The translations under genes and the position numbers were made by a program. A DNA stretch of 36,017 bases from Deltaproteobacteria bacterium (GTDB taxonomy: Bacteria; Desulfobacterota; Syntrophobacteria; BM002). The notes beneath the pieces are model-generated. The model did not search any database. It worked only from the letters and a program-made list of their open reading frames with translations, and was not told the origin of the DNA. The stretch lies in the NCBI GenBank assembly GCA_020347625.1, contig CP070735.1:2358685-2394701 (forward strand), written 5' to 3'. Shown here piece after piece: positions 24,866 to 33,002 of the stretch; within the stretch, counting starts at the first letter, position 1; the number at the start of each line of letters is the position of its first letter.

Positions 24866-25978
24866 ATGCTGCTTGAGATGGATAAAATCCATACGGCCTT
24901 AGTGTTGATGCCTGATAAACACTTGGGAAACTTTGTGGTTTCACTCTCAGCCATCGAGGCATTGATAAATTATTTCAAGAATCAGGCTTGTTATCTCGCA
25001 ATCGATAATAGTTACAGAGAGATTGTCGAATATCTACACGATACCGAGAAGATATTTTACTATCCCAGCAATGAACTTTATCAAAGTACCTTGCCAAAAA
25101 GAATATTGTTGTATTTCAGATTTATCAATAAGCTCAGAGGTATACATCCTGATGCCGTCATTGACCTCCAGGGGGGCAACACTTCGTCCATAATGACCTT
25201 CTTGTCCGGTGCCCCCTATCGGGTCAGCAACTCTTCTGCCAAAAGATCGTACATCTACAACATCAGAATTAATCTATCCAGCGGAAAACACAAAGTTTAT
25301 AGCTACAACGAAATTGCTACAGCCATTGGGGCTACCATTCCGGATACATACTTTCGCTTGGAGGCATCAGATGATAAAAGAACCTCCGTAAACCACATCC
25401 TCAAACTTCAGGGAATCACGCCGGATAAACCAATTGTCTCCATCCACGTTGGAGCGGGAAAAATCGACAGACAGTGGACGACTGAAGGGTTTGCCGAGGT
25501 TGCAGACTGGCTGTCTGCAAAAGGCTTCCAAGTTGTCTTTATGGGAGCTGCCAGCGACATGGCAAAAATTGACGGGGTAATGTCCCTTCTGAGGCATAAA
25601 TCATACAATCTCGGGAACATTCTATCCTTGGGTGATTTGATGGCGCTCTTTGAAATGAGCTCTTTTTTCTTGGGAAATGACAGCGGGCCCATGCATCTTG
25701 CTGCTGCCATGGGCACACCAATTGTGGCGCTCTTTGGGTCAGAATATGAAAGTAGATGGCACCCTCTTTCTGCAAACTCGATTGTTCTGCGAGGCCAAGA
25801 ACCCTGTCTGGATTGCAAGCGAATACGCCAGAATTGTCAGCATTATGAATGCATCACCCGACTGTCACCCGCCACAGTGAAACAAGCCATCGACCAATTG
25901 CTGGAAAGCAATGCAGGAGATCGAGCACATTCTGAAGGATCTCGGTCCATTGGCAGTAATCACATAGACGACATATAG
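24866..25978 (+). CDS. Family 9 glycosyltransferase (heptosyltransferase-like)
   Basis: The 370-aa protein has the ADP-heptose-LPS heptosyltransferase layout: N-terminal LVLMPDKHLGNFVVSLSAIEAL (the usual Asp/Gly acceptor loop), central IVSIHVGAGKIDRQWTTEGFAEVADWL, and the C-terminal FFLGNDSGPMHLAAAMGTPIVALFG that binds the nucleotide sugar. Three Cys in PCLDCKRIRQNCQHYECI are also typical. It would add heptose or a similar sugar to the LPS core on the cytoplasmic face. Start ATG at 24866 is preceded by AGGA close by; an ATG at 24878 is possible. It ends 10 bases from the convergent Tam41-like gene. Confidence 0.9.
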   Translation: MLLEMDKIHTALVLMPDKHLGNFVVSLSAIEALINYFKNQACYLAIDNSYREIVEYLHDTEKIFYYPSNELYQSTLPKRILLYFRFINKLRGIHPDAVIDLQGGNTSSIMTFLSGAPYRVSNSSAKRSYIYNIRINLSSGKHKVYSYNEIATAIGATIPDTYFRLEASDDKRTSVNHILKLQGITPDKPIVSIHVGAGKIDRQWTTEGFAEVADWLSAKGFQVVFMGAASDMAKIDGVMSLLRHKSYNLGNILSLGDLMALFEMSSFFLGNDSGPMHLAAAMGTPIVALFGSEYESRWHPLSANSIVLRGQEPCLDCKRIRQNCQHYECITRLSPATVKQAIDQLLESNAGDRAHSEGSRSIGSNHIDDI

Positions 25979-25988
25979 AGAGAACCTG

Positions 25989-26942
25989 CTATCGGAAACC
26001 GCCTTTGCGGTATAACCGCCAGGAGAGCACACAGACTGATAACAGCGGATGCCGCCGCAAACGAGGAGTCAATTCTTCCTTTACCCCCGTATGCCGTTCT
26101 ATCTTCCACAGGATATAGTCCACTCCTCCTGCGAAGGTAGACAGACCCTTCAGAAGTCGCAAGACCGATAGCACTTTACCCTGCAACGCGCGCACCGCCC
26201 ATGCCAAGCGTCCAAATTGACGCATCCGGGCCGGTATACGTGCGTGATAGTAGACAGGGGTAGAATTCGTATCAACTTCTACAGGAAATGGGACCGCTGG
26301 CATGGCGGCGCGGGTCAGTTGCTCGTAATGCTCTTTTGAAGCGTCATAAAGATGGGTGAGGTTATCTGCTTGCTCTGCCCTGAGTTCGGCCCCGTAGCTG
26401 AGCGAGAGGCCTTTTGCCCATAGTTCTCGGGCTGTGAAGCGCTCCTCCACCTGGGGCAGCACTCGAGTGATGAAGGTAATAACAGCCTGTGCTAATGCCG
26501 CCTGTAGTTGTTCTGCGGCCTGTTCGTTGCGGGTATACAGTATCCCAGCAGGCTGAGCAAACCGCCCCCACAGATAGGAATGAAACCAACGCATCGAAGT
26601 ACCCCTTCGAAAGTCCCTGAGTGAGAGCACCGCATATTTGGCGCGCACTATGCGGTCTTCGAAAGGCAGTTCGAGATAAAACACATTTGGGGGCAGTAGT
26701 TTGTTCAGGAAGGGTTGCACGCGGTCACGGTAGGCTGAGCTGTAGCTGTCCACCAACAGGTAAAGGTCGACGAGTCCCTCACTATCGTCACCCGTGCGCA
26801 AACATGAGCCGTAAAATAAGAGGGCTTGGGCAGATTCGCCGTAGCGGACGCGGATTTCTTCAGCCAAGGCCCGCACTCCGGGAGGAGTGGGCAACGAAGA
26901 TTGCCGGCTGATCAGGGTGAGAAGTTGAGAAAGTTTGGGCAC
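25989..26942 (-). CDS. Tam41-like CTP:phosphatidate cytidylyltransferase (nucleotidyltransferase fold)
   Basis: The 317-aa protein has LLFYGSCLRT (42-50; YGS at 44-46) then VDLYLLVDSY (Asp59, Asp65), the nucleotidyltransferase core. Later segments AKYAVLS (101-107), HSYLWGRFAQPAGIL (121-135) and the helix ending LSLSYGAELR (179-188) match mitochondrial Tam41, as I remember it: IKYGVIS, YIAGRLQKPVKI, AGLSYSGDFR. Tam41 makes CDP-diacylglycerol from phosphatidate and CTP. The start is GTG, two bases after the lipid kinase stop, so it is the last gene of a three-gene operon. The product is predicted to activate the phosphorylated lipid made by that kinase. C-terminal 90 residues are basic and helical. 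Confidence 0.7.
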   Translation of the reverse strand: MPKLSQLLTLISRQSSLPTPPGVRALAEEIRVRYGESAQALLFYGSCLRTGDDSEGLVDLYLLVDSYSSAYRDRVQPFLNKLLPPNVFYLELPFEDRIVRAKYAVLSLRDFRRGTSMRWFHSYLWGRFAQPAGILYTRNEQAAEQLQAALAQAVITFITRVLPQVEERFTARELWAKGLSLSYGAELRAEQADNLTHLYDASKEHYEQLTRAAMPAVPFPVEVDTNSTPVYYHARIPARMRQFGRLAWAVRALQGKVLSVLRLLKGLSTFAGGVDYILWKIERHTGVKEELTPRLRRHPLLSVCVLSWRLYRKGGFR

Positions 26943-26944
26943 GA

Positions 26945-28000
26945 TTACAACCGCAGAAATGACGCCTGGCCACCGTCTTGCACCACCACGGGTCCTAGTC
27001 GAGCATCAGGCGTGTACAATTCGCCATCCAGAGTGAAACCACTATCGAACGTCAGCCTCACCTCATGAACGTTATGGCTGAAGTAGCCGTTTTCCGTAGT
27101 ACCATGGCGGCCCTTTCGCCCCCGCAGCAATGAAGCTAGTGCCCTGAACAAATATTGAGGGCGGGCACTGATGGCGGTGTAGTGGAGTGGCGCCTTTTCT
27201 GTTCCCCAAAATGGGCGCAGCCCAAAAACCAACCGTTCAAGCGTGCTGACTATTATTAGCAGGCAGTCCACTTGTACCGGGGGGTGTCGGTCCAATGCTA
27301 TGGTCATAGGCACTGGGGTCACATAGTCACTTTTTCTTCGTGTCAGCGCCAACAGGAATCTGGCCAAGGTAAGCCCAGGAGCCAATGAGCCGTACACGCC
27401 AAGCGTATACACTTTGCTGTGAGTAAATCGGATTCCCTGATAGATTCCGGCCGCCCCGAAAATCATTCCATAAAGAGGCCCCTGATTGACTGCTCCCTGC
27501 ACACGCAAGACCGGTCTTTCAACGATGGCAGGGTCACCCGTTCTGGTGTGCGCCCAAGTGAAGAGCTTCTGCAACGCCCGTTTCCGGGACCCCTTTAAAC
27601 CCACATCCCTGGCGGTAGAGCTGTCGGTGCCCGAGCGCAAGATTGCCAGCAGTGGCAACTTTCCAAAAGGTCGGCGGTGGAACAATGCCGTCAGCACCGC
27701 CTGTGTGGTGCCGTCGCCGCCGTTTACTGCCACTACGTCTACGCTGTTGTGGGCAAAGTCAACCAGTGCCGATGCTACATCTGCCGGTGTCTGCACCTCA
27801 CGGTGGATTGCCTGCGGCTGACCAGCCAAAAACGCTCGAACCTCGTCCAAACCTTTACGGTTACCCCTACTAAGCGGGTTGCTGAGTACTCCCACACGCA
27901 GCGTTCGGCCAGCATTAAAAATCTCTGGCGAGCGGTCAATTGGCTTTTCCGTTTGTGTGAGGAACCATTCTGAATTGGTGGCTGGTCGGCCACTATTCAT
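26945..28000 (-). CDS. Diacylglycerol kinase-family lipid kinase (possible ceramide kinase)
   Basis: The 351-aa protein has the DAGK catalytic fold: VLSNPLSRGN (38-47), VNGGDGTTQAVL (92-103, ATP-binding) and LRSGTDSSTARDVG (121-134), where diacylglycerol kinases usually read GTxNDxAR. A C-terminal beta domain has FTLDGELYT, the usual position of a substrate-site Asp-Gly-Glu. It would phosphorylate the hydroxyl of a lipid with ATP. The ATG follows AGGGGG and overlaps the upstream CDP-alcohol phosphatidyltransferase gene by eight bases. The neighbouring activation and transfer genes suggest a dedicated headgroup pathway; I recall a similar kinase acting on ceramide in Caulobacter (CpgB). Confidence 0.85.
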   Translation of the reverse strand: MNSGRPATNSEWFLTQTEKPIDRSPEIFNAGRTLRVGVLSNPLSRGNRKGLDEVRAFLAGQPQAIHREVQTPADVASALVDFAHNSVDVVAVNGGDGTTQAVLTALFHRRPFGKLPLLAILRSGTDSSTARDVGLKGSRKRALQKLFTWAHTRTGDPAIVERPVLRVQGAVNQGPLYGMIFGAAGIYQGIRFTHSKVYTLGVYGSLAPGLTLARFLLALTRRKSDYVTPVPMTIALDRHPPVQVDCLLIIVSTLERLVFGLRPFWGTEKAPLHYTAISARPQYLFRALASLLRGRKGRHGTTENGYFSHNVHEVRLTFDSGFTLDGELYTPDARLGPVVVQDGGQASFLRL

Positions 28001-29222
28001 AACTGCCCCCTGAGGTGGTGCTTTGACGTGTGAACAGCCTTACCGCTAGCGACCTTTTGTCAATACCTTGACCAATGTCTTGCAACCAGGTCCGCAAAGG
28101 ACCAGAAATATTCCGTTCATGCCAGGCCATGACCAGCCGCAATAGCAGGAAAAGGCTGGTCAACACCGTCCAGATGGCCACGGCCTCTAACCCCAGGTCA
28201 GGCCGACCCAACACAGCACTAATTGTCAAAAGGATCAGGTTAGGGTTACGCCTGCCGGTGATCAGCCTGAAGTAAGAATCTGTCGGACGCCAGCAGAATA
28301 TCCCAAAATTGCCCAGCCGCAGTTTAAAGGTGAGCTCAACAAGACGTCCCACGATATAACCGACCACGATCAGCCAGAGCATCGTATTCAGCGTCAGCCC
28401 CGGAACAGCAGGCTGGAATTGCGTTAGCCCAAGACCCCAGGCAATGTACCATAATGGCGGATGTATCAGGTCAATGGCGTGATCGAAAATATCACCAAAC
28501 CGGCTGGAGGTCACGGTCACCCGGGCCAGTTTGCCGTCCACCGTATCAAGAAAAGTCATCAGCCAACCAATCAACAGACCCCAGCCATATATGCCGTAAA
28601 AGAAAAATATCCCGGCGATCACAACCAGAAACAGACTCGCGATGGTTACGTGGTTGGGCCGAAATCCATAGCGAGCACACACTCCAGTGGCCCATCGCGC
28701 CGGGCGGGGCCACACCCACTTGGTGACCAGGTCGGTCACACCCTTATAAGACCAGGAAAAAAGTAGCTTTTCCAGATCGCGGCGATTTTCCGAAGAGATT
28801 GGTAATACGAAAACCGGATCCACCTTGCGCAGACGTTCGTCAAAAGATGAAGATAAGGTTTCAGGGGTCTCAATACGGACACCCTTCAGATCCTGCGAGC
28901 TGGCAGCTCCAGATAGAACGTCCCGCGCCTGCTGCGCTAAATTGGACGAAACATGCGCTGCAACCTCCTCTGCTGAAGACACCTGAAGAACTATGTTTTC
29001 CATCTTTGCCAGGCTCTTAATCACACGGTCGTCGTACAGGTAATCGCCGCGCAGAAGAAGGGCGGAGCCTTCTTTGGGAATAGACTCCAGATTTTCAACG
29101 ATCTCGGTGACACCAGCACGTTCCAGCACGCGTTCTAACCGCTGGCGAGACGAAAGTTCCCAGAGTCGCACTGCGCTTTCTTCAAAAATGTAAGCGTATA
29201 TGGACACAATCCTGTTCCTCAT
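27993..29222 (-). CDS. CDP-alcohol phosphatidyltransferase with an unusual N-terminal domain
   Basis: The 409-aa membrane enzyme carries the complete family motif D-x2-DG-x2-AR-x8-G-x3-D-x3-D: Asp226, Asp229, Gly230, Ala233, Arg234, Gly243, Asp247 and Asp251 in FLDTVDGKLAR...RFGDIFDHAID. Several hydrophobic helices flank it. Residues 1-150 (LERAGVTEIVENLES..., LLLRGDYLYDDRVIKSL) look like the middle of a sugar/inositol-phosphate nucleotidyltransferase lacking its GxGxR nucleotide loop. The enzyme would transfer a phospholipid unit from CDP-lipid, or a CDP-alcohol, to an acceptor. The ATG at 29222 has no ribosome site; a GTG at 29207 has AGGA eight bases upstream. First gene of the operon with the lipid kinase and the Tam41-like gene. 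Confidence 0.88.
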   Translation of the reverse strand: MRNRIVSIYAYIFEESAVRLWELSSRQRLERVLERAGVTEIVENLESIPKEGSALLLRGDYLYDDRVIKSLAKMENIVLQVSSAEEVAAHVSSNLAQQARDVLSGAASSQDLKGVRIETPETLSSSFDERLRKVDPVFVLPISSENRRDLEKLLFSWSYKGVTDLVTKWVWPRPARWATGVCARYGFRPNHVTIASLFLVVIAGIFFFYGIYGWGLLIGWLMTFLDTVDGKLARVTVTSSRFGDIFDHAIDLIHPPLWYIAWGLGLTQFQPAVPGLTLNTMLWLIVVGYIVGRLVELTFKLRLGNFGIFCWRPTDSYFRLITGRRNPNLILLTISAVLGRPDLGLEAVAIWTVLTSLFLLLRLVMAWHERNISGPLRTWLQDIGQGIDKRSLAVRLFTRQSTTSGGSYE

Positions 29223-29270
29223 TCAGTTTGAAGAATTCACGAGAAGCGTGAGCGTGAAGACGCATGGCAA

Positions 29271-29298
29271 AAAATAACGTACTATTGTATATTGTCAA
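29271..29298 (-). promoter_or_regulatory. Possible sigma70-type promoter for the lipid headgroup operon
   Basis: On the minus strand TTGACA (29298-29293) is followed after 16 bases by TATTTT (29276-29271). The -35 box is perfect and the -10 box matches four of six. It lies about 50 bases before the start of the CDP-alcohol phosphatidyltransferase gene, in the gap divergent from the phosphoesterase gene. Confidence 0.5.
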
Positions 29299-29369
29299 TA
29301 CGATTTCTGTAAAGCCCGCTGGACCAAAGGCCTGCAACTGCAACCGTTGGAAACTTGGGGCTAACAACC

Positions 29370-30311
29370 ATGGAAGATACTTTCACGCTTGCCCACCTCT
29401 CCGACCTTCATCTGTCTTCTCTGGACGGCGTCGCGGCGCGTGACCTGCTGAATAAACGGGTGTACGGCTATCTGATGTGGCAACTGCGGAGACGTTCGGA
29501 GCACCGGGGCGAGGTGCTGGAAGCCTTGGTCCGAGACCTGCAGTCTACTAACCCGGATCACATCGCCATCACTGGAGATTTGACCCACCTCGGTCTGCCC
29601 ATTGAGTTCCAAAAGGCAGCGCAATGGCTGCAGTCACTGGGTCCGCCCTCGCAGATAACCGTCATACCTGGAAACCACGACAGCTATGTCAAGACTCCTT
29701 GGGACCGCACCTTTGCCTTTTGGGCAAGCTACATGGTCTCCGATTCAATGCAGTTCCTTGCAGGAGAGGGCTCAAATCCCAACGCCACCTTTCCCAGCTT
29801 GCGGGTGCGAGGCAAAACGGCGTTAATCGGAATCTGCACCGCTCGACCCAGTGCTCCTTTTCTCGCCGTCGGCAGTGTCGGCCAACTACAATTGGAGAAG
29901 CTGGAAAAGATCTTCGCGGAGACTGGCCAACAACAGTTGTTACGGGTCGTGCTCATGCACCACCCACCCGTTAAGGGAACGGTGAGCTGGCGTAAGCGGC
30001 TCACAGACGGAGCCACATTCCGTTCGGTTTTAGCAAGGCATGGGGCAGAGCTGGTTTTGCACGGTCACGCCCATCGTACTTCCTTGACCCAGCTCCAGGT
30101 ACCTGGGGGAATAGCTCCAGCTGTGGGCGTGCCGTCAGCATCATCGCTGGGTCGCAAATTTAGGCGCCGTGCTCGGTACCATATTTACCATCTGTCTCAC
30201 GACTCTCAGGGACGGGAGATACGACTCTCGGTTCGCTGCTATTCACCGGCAGAGGGTCGTTTTACTCTGGAGGGTGAAAGACAGTTGAGACTGCCGCAGC
30301 CAGCTTTATGA
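29370..30311 (+). CDS. Calcineurin-like metallophosphoesterase
   Basis: The 313-aa protein has the full dinuclear metal set: LSDLHLSS (Asp12, His14), ITGDLTH, PGNHDSY, MHHPP and HGHAH. This matches the family that contains cyclic-nucleotide, Nudix-like and phospholipid-intermediate phosphatases. There is no signal peptide. The ATG at 29370 is 9 to 10 bases after GGGG; a TTG at 29355 is less likely. It is divergent from the lipid headgroup operon, so a role as a phosphatase in the same pathway, for example removing a phosphate from a phosphorylated headgroup intermediate, is a reasonable inference only. Confidence 0.88.
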   Translation: MEDTFTLAHLSDLHLSSLDGVAARDLLNKRVYGYLMWQLRRRSEHRGEVLEALVRDLQSTNPDHIAITGDLTHLGLPIEFQKAAQWLQSLGPPSQITVIPGNHDSYVKTPWDRTFAFWASYMVSDSMQFLAGEGSNPNATFPSLRVRGKTALIGICTARPSAPFLAVGSVGQLQLEKLEKIFAETGQQQLLRVVLMHHPPVKGTVSWRKRLTDGATFRSVLARHGAELVLHGHAHRTSLTQLQVPGGIAPAVGVPSASSLGRKFRRRARYHIYHLSHDSQGREIRLSVRCYSPAEGRFTLEGERQLRLPQPAL

Positions 30312-30326
30312 AGTCTAAAAACATGT

Positions 30327-30389
30327 TGGAGTAATGGAGTGGTGGAGCACTGAAAATATCAAATTCCAAGCACCAAATTCCAATATCCA
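30327..30389. repeat. TGGAG octamers with an inverted CCAAATTCC partner
   Basis: Three octamers, TGGAGTAA, TGGAGTGG and TGGAGCAC (30327-30350), are followed by two 14-base units AAATTCCAAGCACC and AAATTCCAATATCC ending near 30388. The second set is loosely the reverse complement of the first, so transcripts from either convergent gene (phosphoesterase or lptG) could fold back here. Confidence 0.55.
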
Positions 30390-30407
30390 AAGACAAAGGG
30401 ATGTTCG

Positions 30408-31475
30408 TTAAGGAACGCGGCGTATTAGCCAGAAGGCAACGAGCAGGATGGCAGTCACGGGTGCCAATGTGGTGAGCCCCGGATGGAGATTGAGCAGCAG
30501 TCCCAGACGGGCAATGATCTGATTGGCTAAATAGAATGCCAGCCCCGCCATGGCGCCCATCATTATTCTCCGTCCTGCAGTCGTCCCTCGGGGTGGCCCG
30601 AATACAAACGGCAGTGAAAGGAGAACCATAGCACCTGTGGTCAATGGTAGGGCCAGTTTTTGCCATAGAGCCAATATATAGCGATCGGCATTCTGTCCCC
30701 TCTCCCGCAACGTCTGGACGTACTGGTATAAATCGGAAGGTGACAGGCTGTCTGGCGGAAGTTCAAGTATATTGACCTGTTCTGAATCCAGGAAAGATTT
30801 CAGTGTCAGGCTTGGAAGGTGGCGTGTGGTGATACCTTGTTCCCCAACTATCTTCTGTTCGATATCCCTGAGCACCCATCGCTTGTCATCAGTGATGTCC
30901 GCTTCGCGAGCGTGAGTAAAAATGCGAAGCCGCCCATCTGGATCACGCACATATATATCGATATCGACTGCAGTTTCACCCCGAAGGCTACCACCAACCC
31001 GGACGAAAGAATCACCATGGCGAGCCCAAAACCCCTGTTTCGTCACCAGGATTCCCGGCTCAGATAGTGCCTGGGAGCGGCGCATCCGTCCGTCCTGCTC
31101 CATGGGGGGAACAACGAACTCTGCGAGCAGGCCAGTAGCCAGCATGAGAAGCAAGGTGGTGGCTAGAACTGACCAGCAAATCCGCAAAACTGATAACCCA
31201 ACAGCCCTCATGGCTATAAGTTCATTTTTGTCGGCCAGCAAACCCAGGGCAACGATGCTGCCCAGCAAAGTGCTTATCGGCACCAGATCCAGAAGTCGTC
31301 TGGGCATTGTCAGGGCGACAAACAAAGCAGCATCCTGCAGTTGGTATTGTCCCTTGCCAATTTCGTCCAGCTCCGCCACAAATTCAAGAAAACTGAACAA
31401 AGAAGCCAATATCACCAGGACAAGGAAGAAGCCCCATAGGAAGTTTATACCTATGTAACGATCAAGAGTTCTCAT
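30408..31475 (-). CDS. lptG: LPS export permease LptG
   Basis: LptG is one of two inner-membrane permeases of the LptB2FG transporter that extracts LPS from the inner membrane. From the ATG at 31475 (AGGTG eight to nine bases upstream) the protein is 355 aa. It opens MRTLDRYIGINFLWGFFLVLVILASLF, has the coupling-helix motif KNELIAMRAVGLSVLRI, a periplasmic beta-jellyroll domain in the middle and three C-terminal helices (MVLLSLPFVFG...). The frame is open to 31523, but that adds a hydrophilic leader before the first membrane helix. Second gene after lptF, 60 bases apart. Confidence 0.94.
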   Translation of the reverse strand: MRTLDRYIGINFLWGFFLVLVILASLFSFLEFVAELDEIGKGQYQLQDAALFVALTMPRRLLDLVPISTLLGSIVALGLLADKNELIAMRAVGLSVLRICWSVLATTLLLMLATGLLAEFVVPPMEQDGRMRRSQALSEPGILVTKQGFWARHGDSFVRVGGSLRGETAVDIDIYVRDPDGRLRIFTHAREADITDDKRWVLRDIEQKIVGEQGITTRHLPSLTLKSFLDSEQVNILELPPDSLSPSDLYQYVQTLRERGQNADRYILALWQKLALPLTTGAMVLLSLPFVFGPPRGTTAGRRIMMGAMAGLAFYLANQIIARLGLLLNLHPGLTTLAPVTAILLVAFWLIRRVP

Positions 31476-31535
31476 AGATTTTGCACCTGTGGAACAACTT
31501 CCAACGCACAAGCGGTCTATCAATTATGGACCGCC

Positions 31536-32633
31536 TTACTTGGCGGAAAATCGGCGCCAGGTGCGCCGCGATCGAAACACTAGACTTGGCTGCAATAGCA
31601 GAGCCAGCAATAAACCAGCCAGCAAAGCTTGAACCCACCAAATACCTGGTATTGAGCCCACCACCTCCTGCTCCACCCAGGTTTTAGCCATAGCGCCGAT
31701 GTTGTAGTAGATAGCGTAGACCAGAACAGCCGCAACCACCTTGGCATACTTGCCCTGGCGAGGGGACGCACGACTCAGAGGAACTCCGAGCAGCGCAAGA
31801 AGCATGGTTGAAAGAGGGGTGGAAAGGCGCCACTGCAGTTCCGCTATATCCTTGGGTTTGTCCGAGCGGGCCAAATCCATAGTAGCCGCAGCTTTACGTT
31901 TGTACCCAATTGGCTCTATCTCCTCGGGCCGCAAGGGCAGCGCGGACTGCTCGAACTTCATGATGTAGCCCCGGTCTCCGTGGCGGGGAAATTCATAAAG
32001 GTACCCGTCCAAGATCACCATTATGTCTTTTCCGCTCTTCTCATCCACAGCCTGATAGGCTTCCTTTGCGTAGATAACTTGCACCCTATCGCCACGCTCT
32101 CTTTGTATGAAAACCCCGTCCGCTCGATTCCGTTGGTGGTCAATTTCATCTGCGTAGATAATGCGGTCCCCCCGCGCAATTTCGTAAAATTTGTCGGCTT
32201 CCCATCGACTGATATCCAGTTCAGCCCGCGCTTGAGCCTTCAGCCTGTAACTTGCCTGGTACGCCCATGGACGAGCGTACAGCGATAAACTTGCAACTAT
32301 AGCCGCCACCAGCAGGGACAATCTGAAAACCGCCTTCAATACTCGGGTGACACTAACACCACTGGCCTGCAAAGCTGTCATCTCTGAGTCCGTGTACAGT
32401 CGCCCCAAAGCAATTACAACGGAGAGGTAGAGCGTCGTGGGCAGTAGAACCTCCAGGGCGATAACGACTTTAAGCAGGACCAGGGATATGACCGTCGTCC
32501 CAGAGAGCAGACCGCTTACTGCATCAGCCAGGTAGCGAGCTGCACTGTAGCTGGCAAAAATGATCACCAAAACCGTGCATATCACCACAAGCGGCTTGAT
32601 GATTTCTCGAATTAGATAGCGGTCTATGATCAA
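31536..32633 (-). CDS. lptF: LPS export permease LptF
   Basis: Partner permease of LptG. The 365-aa protein starts at a TTG (32633) that gives MIIDRYLIREIIKPLVVICTV, as expected for LptF, with AGGG eight bases upstream. Landmarks are the coupling motif DSEMTALQASGVSVTRVLKAVF, a periplasmic jellyroll domain with FYEIARGDRIIYADE and the C-terminal helices from STMLLALLGVPLSRA. Length and helix arrangement are normal. No lptB, lptA or lptC is nearby. A plausible promoter lies 60-90 bases upstream. Confidence 0.94.
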   Translation of the reverse strand: MIIDRYLIREIIKPLVVICTVLVIIFASYSAARYLADAVSGLLSGTTVISLVLLKVVIALEVLLPTTLYLSVVIALGRLYTDSEMTALQASGVSVTRVLKAVFRLSLLVAAIVASLSLYARPWAYQASYRLKAQARAELDISRWEADKFYEIARGDRIIYADEIDHQRNRADGVFIQRERGDRVQVIYAKEAYQAVDEKSGKDIMVILDGYLYEFPRHGDRGYIMKFEQSALPLRPEEIEPIGYKRKAAATMDLARSDKPKDIAELQWRLSTPLSTMLLALLGVPLSRASPRQGKYAKVVAAVLVYAIYYNIGAMAKTWVEQEVVGSIPGIWWVQALLAGLLLALLLQPSLVFRSRRTWRRFSAK

Positions 32634-32691
32634 AGTAACTGCCCTACAGAATCTTGCCGACCTTGCTGCTTTCTCGAGTTAATTACCATTA

Positions 32692-32719
32692 AACATATCG
32701 AGAGTACTTGCACTGCCAA
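32692..32719 (-). promoter_or_regulatory. Possible promoter for lptF-lptG
   Basis: On the minus strand TTGGCA (32719-32714) is followed after 16 bases by TATGTT (32697-32692). Five and four of six bases match consensus. The start site would be about 50 bases before the lptF TTG. Confidence 0.4.
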
Positions 32720-32984
32720 GCCGACCCAAAAATTTTTGAACAGAACCTTGAATCTGCTCTTTTCTCTTAAAGGTACCGACGATCTCGTCCGTAAATGATA
32801 TGAGGTTTATTTACAGAGATCAATGCGGTAGTCCGCCAAGTTTTGCTTTTCCTCAAGTGCGGCCTGAGGAAATACGTCGCACTCGGGTACTTTACCAGTA
32901 GTTGATTTCTCAGCCAACCACATTCGTGGCATGACCTCGTCTCTTCCTCTTTGCTTGAAAAATGCTACAGCGAGCGCATTCCCC

Positions 32985-33002
32985 GTCCCGCCCTGGCGGG
33001 AC
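32985..33002. repeat. GC-rich 8-bp inverted repeat
   Basis: GTCCCGCC-CT-GGCGGGAC is a perfect dyad with a 2-base centre. In RNA it would fold as a 7-bp stem with a four-base loop. No T run follows on either strand. It may be an operator, or one copy of a dispersed palindromic element. Confidence 0.5.
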
